A stretch of 64,000 nt of DNA from NCBI GenBank assembly GCA_001417715.1, contig BBRT01000095.1, positions 34,079-98,078 on the forward strand. The letters run 5' to 3'. Of this stretch, positions 60,416-64,000 are shown in pieces (the stretch's first letter is position 1; every line of letters begins with the position of its first letter). Source of the stretch: Candidatus Symbiothrix dinenymphae (GTDB lineage Bacteria > Bacteroidota > Bacteroidia > Bacteroidales > Azobacteroidaceae). The notes under the pieces were generated by a model, which was given only the letters and a program-made list of their open reading frames with translations, was not told where the DNA came from and did no database searches. Position numbers and translations under genes: made by a program.

Positions 60416-63370
60416 TTATTTAAGTTCTATTTTGATTCCTCCGTAAGCGGGGTTTGCTTCCAGCGCTTTACAATAATCACCCCATCCTATTTCAGGATAA
60501 TCCCAGCGACTGTTTGCGTAAAGCAGAAGTTGTTCCCGCTCATTCTTATTAATCCGGCATGCGACGGAGGCATCCGACGACAAAACCGATAATGAAGCCT
60601 GTTTCGTTTTTGTCGAAATAGTGTATCGATAAATATTTTCTTTCATCCCTTTAGCCATCTGCGTCAAAGGTTTTTTGCAATTGGCGCCGACATCGCCCCA
60701 ATAAAAATAATTGCGCGTATCCAAAGCCCAGTCTTGAACAGGTGCTTTGCCGTAAGCCACTTGCTTGCTCCCATACAATGTGGCGGTGCCTTCGTTGCCG
60801 GCAAAACTGTTTTCGGGATAACAACTCCAATATCCTTTTCGTTTCCATTCCAAATGTTCAATGCTTTCGGGCAAAATAAATTTAAGACCCGTTTCCCGCA
60901 CATAACCGTTGGGCGCTCCCGTTATAATATAATTCGTTTGTATTTCGCCCTGTGCGGAAATAGAGATGTTGAAGTCAACGGAAACCTCTTTGTACACTCC
61001 TGATAAACTAATTCTCACCTGCTTGCCTTCTTTCGTGTACGCGAACTTGCCTTTTTCCCAGTCGTTCTCCGAGAGAAGCGACCGCTTCCCGTTGTTGTAA
61101 ATATCCAAATTCAAAAACGGACCTTGCTCAATGAGCACTTCACCGTGTGAGGTGGCACGACGTATCAAGCCTGTCTTCTTGTCGAATGGAATTTCAAAAC
61201 CGGTGCCTTTCACAATGACAAACTCATTGGTTTCGTCAACGGTAAGAGCCGTATTGGCTGTTTGTCGGGCGGGTGCCACATTTTTCTCCACTCCGAGCGA
61301 GACCAGCTCCGCATCCACCGGTTCATTTGCCGCGTTGAAGAAACGAATGGACAGTTTTTCTCCGTCTTTCCATTTCTCACCCGGGATAATTAAAACGCCC
61401 TTTTGATGCGGCTCTATGGATGCTAATTTCACTTCTTTTTCAACGCCCTGATACGCATATCGGGCAACTAACTCATTCAGGTTTGTGTTATCGAAACGAT
61501 TGTGAATCGGAAGAATCAAGCGTTCTCCTTCCGCAAAATCGCTTATTTGGGTGGTCAGTAGCCGAACAGGTGAATAGGCTTTCTTCGTTGCCCAAAATTC
61601 CGGTTTTTGCCGACGCCATATATCTACAATGCCCCATTCGCCATAGCCGACACACATTCCCTGATATTCCCCTTTATCCGCTAAATGACCGGATTTTGTA
61701 AATTCTATCCACCACGGTTCGCCGACTTTAAGCGCAGGAATCATAAATGTCTCATCTACAAATCCCCAGATGGCTCCTCCCAAGCCTCCCGTGACATTGA
61801 AAATATTCGTCCACATCTTATCCAAAGAAGCGCCCCAGAACTCACGAATATTGGGGTCGTTTCGCAAAGTGATGTCCGAGTTTGCATAGCAGGGGACGTG
61901 CGTCCATTCATCGAACACGGACGGCATATCCGATCTTTGAAATCCTGTAGTTGATACGCCGGACTGTGACAGGTTGCCATTTATGTCGGGATAATGCATA
62001 CTCAGGATGTCATACACCTTAGGCTCGTCTTTTTGCGTGCCGGGATAACTGTATGCAGCCGGACGGGTACGGTCTGTAGCAGTTAACCAGTCCCGACACA
62101 GCTTGAAATTACTTCCATACACATTTTCATTCCCCAGCGACCAGAATAAAACTGCCGGATGTGAACGGAATGTTTTAACCATTTCCTGGAACTGAAACAA
62201 ATAACGGTCGGAGAAATTAGGGTCACTTTCCGTGTTGTCAGGGTGGTAAGTTCGGGAACGAGAAGTCCGAACAAAACAAACGGCAGTCTCACATTCCACA
62301 TAAAGACCGAACTTGTCACAGAACTCCACAAATTTTTCGGAAGGAGGATAATGCGAAGTCCGGACAAAGTTCATATTTGCCTGTTTGTACAATACAGCAT
62401 CCAGACTATCGTATTCTGCCGTTGTGGTACGCCCCAAGACAGGATGAACATCATGTCGGCAGGCGCCCCGCAGTTTTACGGGCTTTCCGTTTACAAGCAG
62501 CTGATTCTTGACTATTTTTATCTCGCGGAACCCTATCCTTTGTTGGAAACGGCTTATTTCTTTTCCATTATTCTTGACAATGCTTGTCAGCGTGTAGAGA
62601 TACGGATGTTCTGCATCCCATTTACGAGGCATTACAATGGGTATCGAATCCGTTTTTACTCCATTCGCTGTCAAAGAGAATGTGTTCTGCGGAAGCCGGA
62701 CCGCTTTTCCTTCCGCATCTGTCAGTTCGTAGGTAATGGTTCCATCCGAATGATTGTCTGTAGAATAGGTGATTTTCAGAACTGCATCCTGATATTGAGC
62801 ATCGAATTTTGTTTCGACGTGAAAATCAGACACATGAATTTTCGGAAGTGCAAAAAGGCTTACATCACGCAAAATACCGCCGACAGGGTGATGTGCATAG
62901 CCTGAACCATAAGATATTTCATCTTTCCGGTCGGTAATTTCCAACTCAATTTTATTCTTTTTGCCGGGTTTCACCCATTTGGTCACATCCGTTTCCCAGC
63001 GGGTAAAACCGCCATGATGTTCGCGGACAAATGCGTCGTTGACACTCAGACGGGCGTAACTATACACCCCGTCAAAACGCAGGATAATCCTATTCCCCTG
63101 AAAATCTGCCGGTACAGTGATTGTTTTCCGGTACCGAAACGGTTTGTCGTGTTCAATGCCATAGCCTTGCATGGCTAACTCTCCGGGCACCTGCACGGAA
63201 ACCCATTGGCTCTTAGGAGAAAATTGAAACTCCCAAGCACCGTTGAGCAGGATGCTCGGTTGCCTTACATCCGCAGTTTTCGAGGGAATGATGTAGGCAC
63301 GTTCTTCGGCAAATGCCGAAAAAGTCATTAAAAAACAACTCATTACGATTGAAATACATTTGAACTTCAT
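60416..63370 (-). CDS. GH2 family beta-galactosidase-like enzyme (secreted)
   Basis: The 984-residue protein has a signal peptide (1-21, ending SAFA), the GH2 sugar-binding domain (NGAWEFQFSPKSQW, VPGELAMQGYG), the Ig-like domain and the barrel: RGACRHDVHP, RTSHYPPSEKFVEFCDKFGLYV, the acid/base Glu in WSLGNENVYG (about 420) and the probable nucleophile Glu in SVFDEWTHV (about 495). The C-terminal 350 residues hold additional beta-domains. It likely cleaves a beta-galactoside or related glycoside in the periplasm. First gene of the run GH2, URO-D, GH59, GH27. Confidence 0.85.
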   Translation of the reverse strand: MKFKCISIVMSCFLMTFSAFAEERAYIIPSKTADVRQPSILLNGAWEFQFSPKSQWVSVQVPGELAMQGYGIEHDKPFRYRKTITVPADFQGNRIILRFDGVYSYARLSVNDAFVREHHGGFTRWETDVTKWVKPGKKNKIELEITDRKDEISYGSGYAHHPVGGILRDVSLFALPKIHVSDFHVETKFDAQYQDAVLKITYSTDNHSDGTITYELTDAEGKAVRLPQNTFSLTANGVKTDSIPIVMPRKWDAEHPYLYTLTSIVKNNGKEISRFQQRIGFREIKIVKNQLLVNGKPVKLRGACRHDVHPVLGRTTTAEYDSLDAVLYKQANMNFVRTSHYPPSEKFVEFCDKFGLYVECETAVCFVRTSRSRTYHPDNTESDPNFSDRYLFQFQEMVKTFRSHPAVLFWSLGNENVYGSNFKLCRDWLTATDRTRPAAYSYPGTQKDEPKVYDILSMHYPDINGNLSQSGVSTTGFQRSDMPSVFDEWTHVPCYANSDITLRNDPNIREFWGASLDKMWTNIFNVTGGLGGAIWGFVDETFMIPALKVGEPWWIEFTKSGHLADKGEYQGMCVGYGEWGIVDIWRRQKPEFWATKKAYSPVRLLTTQISDFAEGERLILPIHNRFDNTNLNELVARYAYQGVEKEVKLASIEPHQKGVLIIPGEKWKDGEKLSIRFFNAANEPVDAELVSLGVEKNVAPARQTANTALTVDETNEFVIVKGTGFEIPFDKKTGLIRRATSHGEVLIEQGPFLNLDIYNNGKRSLLSENDWEKGKFAYTKEGKQVRISLSGVYKEVSVDFNISISAQGEIQTNYIITGAPNGYVRETGLKFILPESIEHLEWKRKGYWSCYPENSFAGNEGTATLYGSKQVAYGKAPVQDWALDTRNYFYWGDVGANCKKPLTQMAKGMKENIYRYTISTKTKQASLSVLSSDASVACRINKNEREQLLLYANSRWDYPEIGWGDYCKALEANPAYGGIKIELK

Positions 63371-63396
63371 ACTAACTTTGATATTTATTGTTTATT

Positions 63397-64000
63397 TTAT
63401 ACATTTAATTGTTCTACCCTGCAACCGACCTCTTTTCCACTGAACGCAATGCCCAACAGAATAACTTTCCGGTCAAGAAACGGCTCATAATACCGCTTCT
63501 CGCGGATTTGCGCGATAGCCTGGTTGAGCAAAGTTTCCAATTCCGTGGTAGCGTGGTATTTCAACTCTGTCACTATCGCTACTCCGTCTTGCTGCAACAC
63601 GGCATCTATACGTCCCCGGTTGGTAAGCTTTTCGCTTTGAATATTGAAACCCAGCATGGTCATCCACAGTTGAAAAATGATGTGATAAAAGGCTTCATTT
63701 GCTAAATTTTGCGCTTCCGCTTTGGCTTGGTTTTTCGACTTGGATGGCTTTAAAGTGTAAGGAACGTCGGCAAGCATGATGCGCATATTATTTGTAAAAC
63801 CCTCTGCATCGAAAGCAAGGATTTGTTTCAACATTTGTCGTCCAAGTTCTGACATTTTTGAAAGAGGATAGTTGGTATATGCACTTAACAGATGCTTCAT
63901 CAACGACACTCTCACTTCCTGATTGGGAACTCCAAGCGTGTATTCAGGCTCTCCATTAATCATTTCTTTCTTTTTGACCGTCAGATAACCTGCCTGAAAT
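63397..64000 (-). CDS. AAA-ATPase-like protein with C-terminal PD-(D/E)XK domain (partial)
   Basis: Only the C-terminal 200 residues are in the window; the frame is open to position 64000 (FQAGYLTVKKKEMINGEPEY) and continues beyond. YTLGVPNQEVRVSLMKHLL is the link typical of the AAA-ATPase-like/PDDEXK_9 family. The nuclease-like end has GRIDAVLQQDG with Asp and VTELKYHA with ExK, then a REKRYYEPF motif. These proteins are abundant in gut Bacteroidota and have no proven function. The stop is 26 nt before the GH2 start. Confidence 0.88.
   Translation of the reverse strand, partial: FQAGYLTVKKKEMINGEPEYTLGVPNQEVRVSLMKHLLSAYTNYPLSKMSELGRQMLKQILAFDAEGFTNNMRIMLADVPYTLKPSKSKNQAKAEAQNLANEAFYHIIFQLWMTMLGFNIQSEKLTNRGRIDAVLQQDGVAIVTELKYHATTELETLLNQAIAQIREKRYYEPFLDRKVILLGIAFSGKEVGCRVEQLNV

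Overview
The window reads as chromosome of a Bacteroidota bacterium, most likely Bacteroidales. The evidence is the repeated Bacteroidota sigma-ABfr promoter (TTG about 19-20 nt upstream of TAnnTTTGC) in front of many genes, type IX secretion components (a PorW/SprE lipoprotein and a secreted protein with a T9SS tail), a BT1926-type beta-barrel, an IspG with the Bacteroidota-type extra domain (here shrunken), and frequent weak or TTG starts without Shine-Dalgarno sequences. No 16S gene is present, so the genus cannot be named.

Layout. 1-12,400: end of tyrS, then nusB-gcvH(frameshifted)-purE-ispG, two tRNA genes, purH, mreBC, cstA, an alpha/beta hydrolase, ispH and murB. 12,400-19,400: a type IIG restriction-modification enzyme, a candidate 6S-like structured RNA, and a Zur/Fur regulator fused in frame to a TonB-dependent receptor behind a putative Zur box. 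19,400-25,000: a VOC enzyme, TolC, a long structured leader followed by a coiled-coil lipoprotein, a beta-barrel, and an 800-nt block of palindromic repeats. 25,000-35,000: parE-coaD, a U32 peptidase, an AT-rich three-gene accessory cassette (TIGR04255-like plus two unknowns), a shortened miaA, bactofilin, cca, and a decayed restriction locus. 35,000-51,000: T9SS cargo, MltF, OmpA, TsaD, ROK kinase, rpsU-xerC-hpf, DUF362 ferredoxin, panC, DUF554, pepT-porW. 51,000-64,000: an AAA ATPase, an IS/MITE-like remnant, and a minus-strand glycoside hydrolase region (GH36, broken GH27, GH59, broken URO-D protein, GH2) suited to galactosides, ending in a partial AAA-ATPase/PD-(D/E)XK gene.

The most striking general property is that short repeat families have entered the coding frames of conserved enzymes. 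A GTTACCGG low-complexity family sits inside ispG, ispH and pepT. A palindromic GTCATTGCGGG family sits inside purH, cca and panC and forms the start of coaD, and is also found free between genes. A C/G-rich palindrome occurs twice, in opposite orientations, inside the type IIG enzyme. The frames stay open in every case, so these behave like the palindromic elements known from Rickettsia proteins. The other standout is the Zur-receptor fusion, a cytoplasmic regulator and an outer membrane protein in one reading frame joined by what looks like an internal signal peptide.

All calls come from reading the sequence; no database search or folding program was run.
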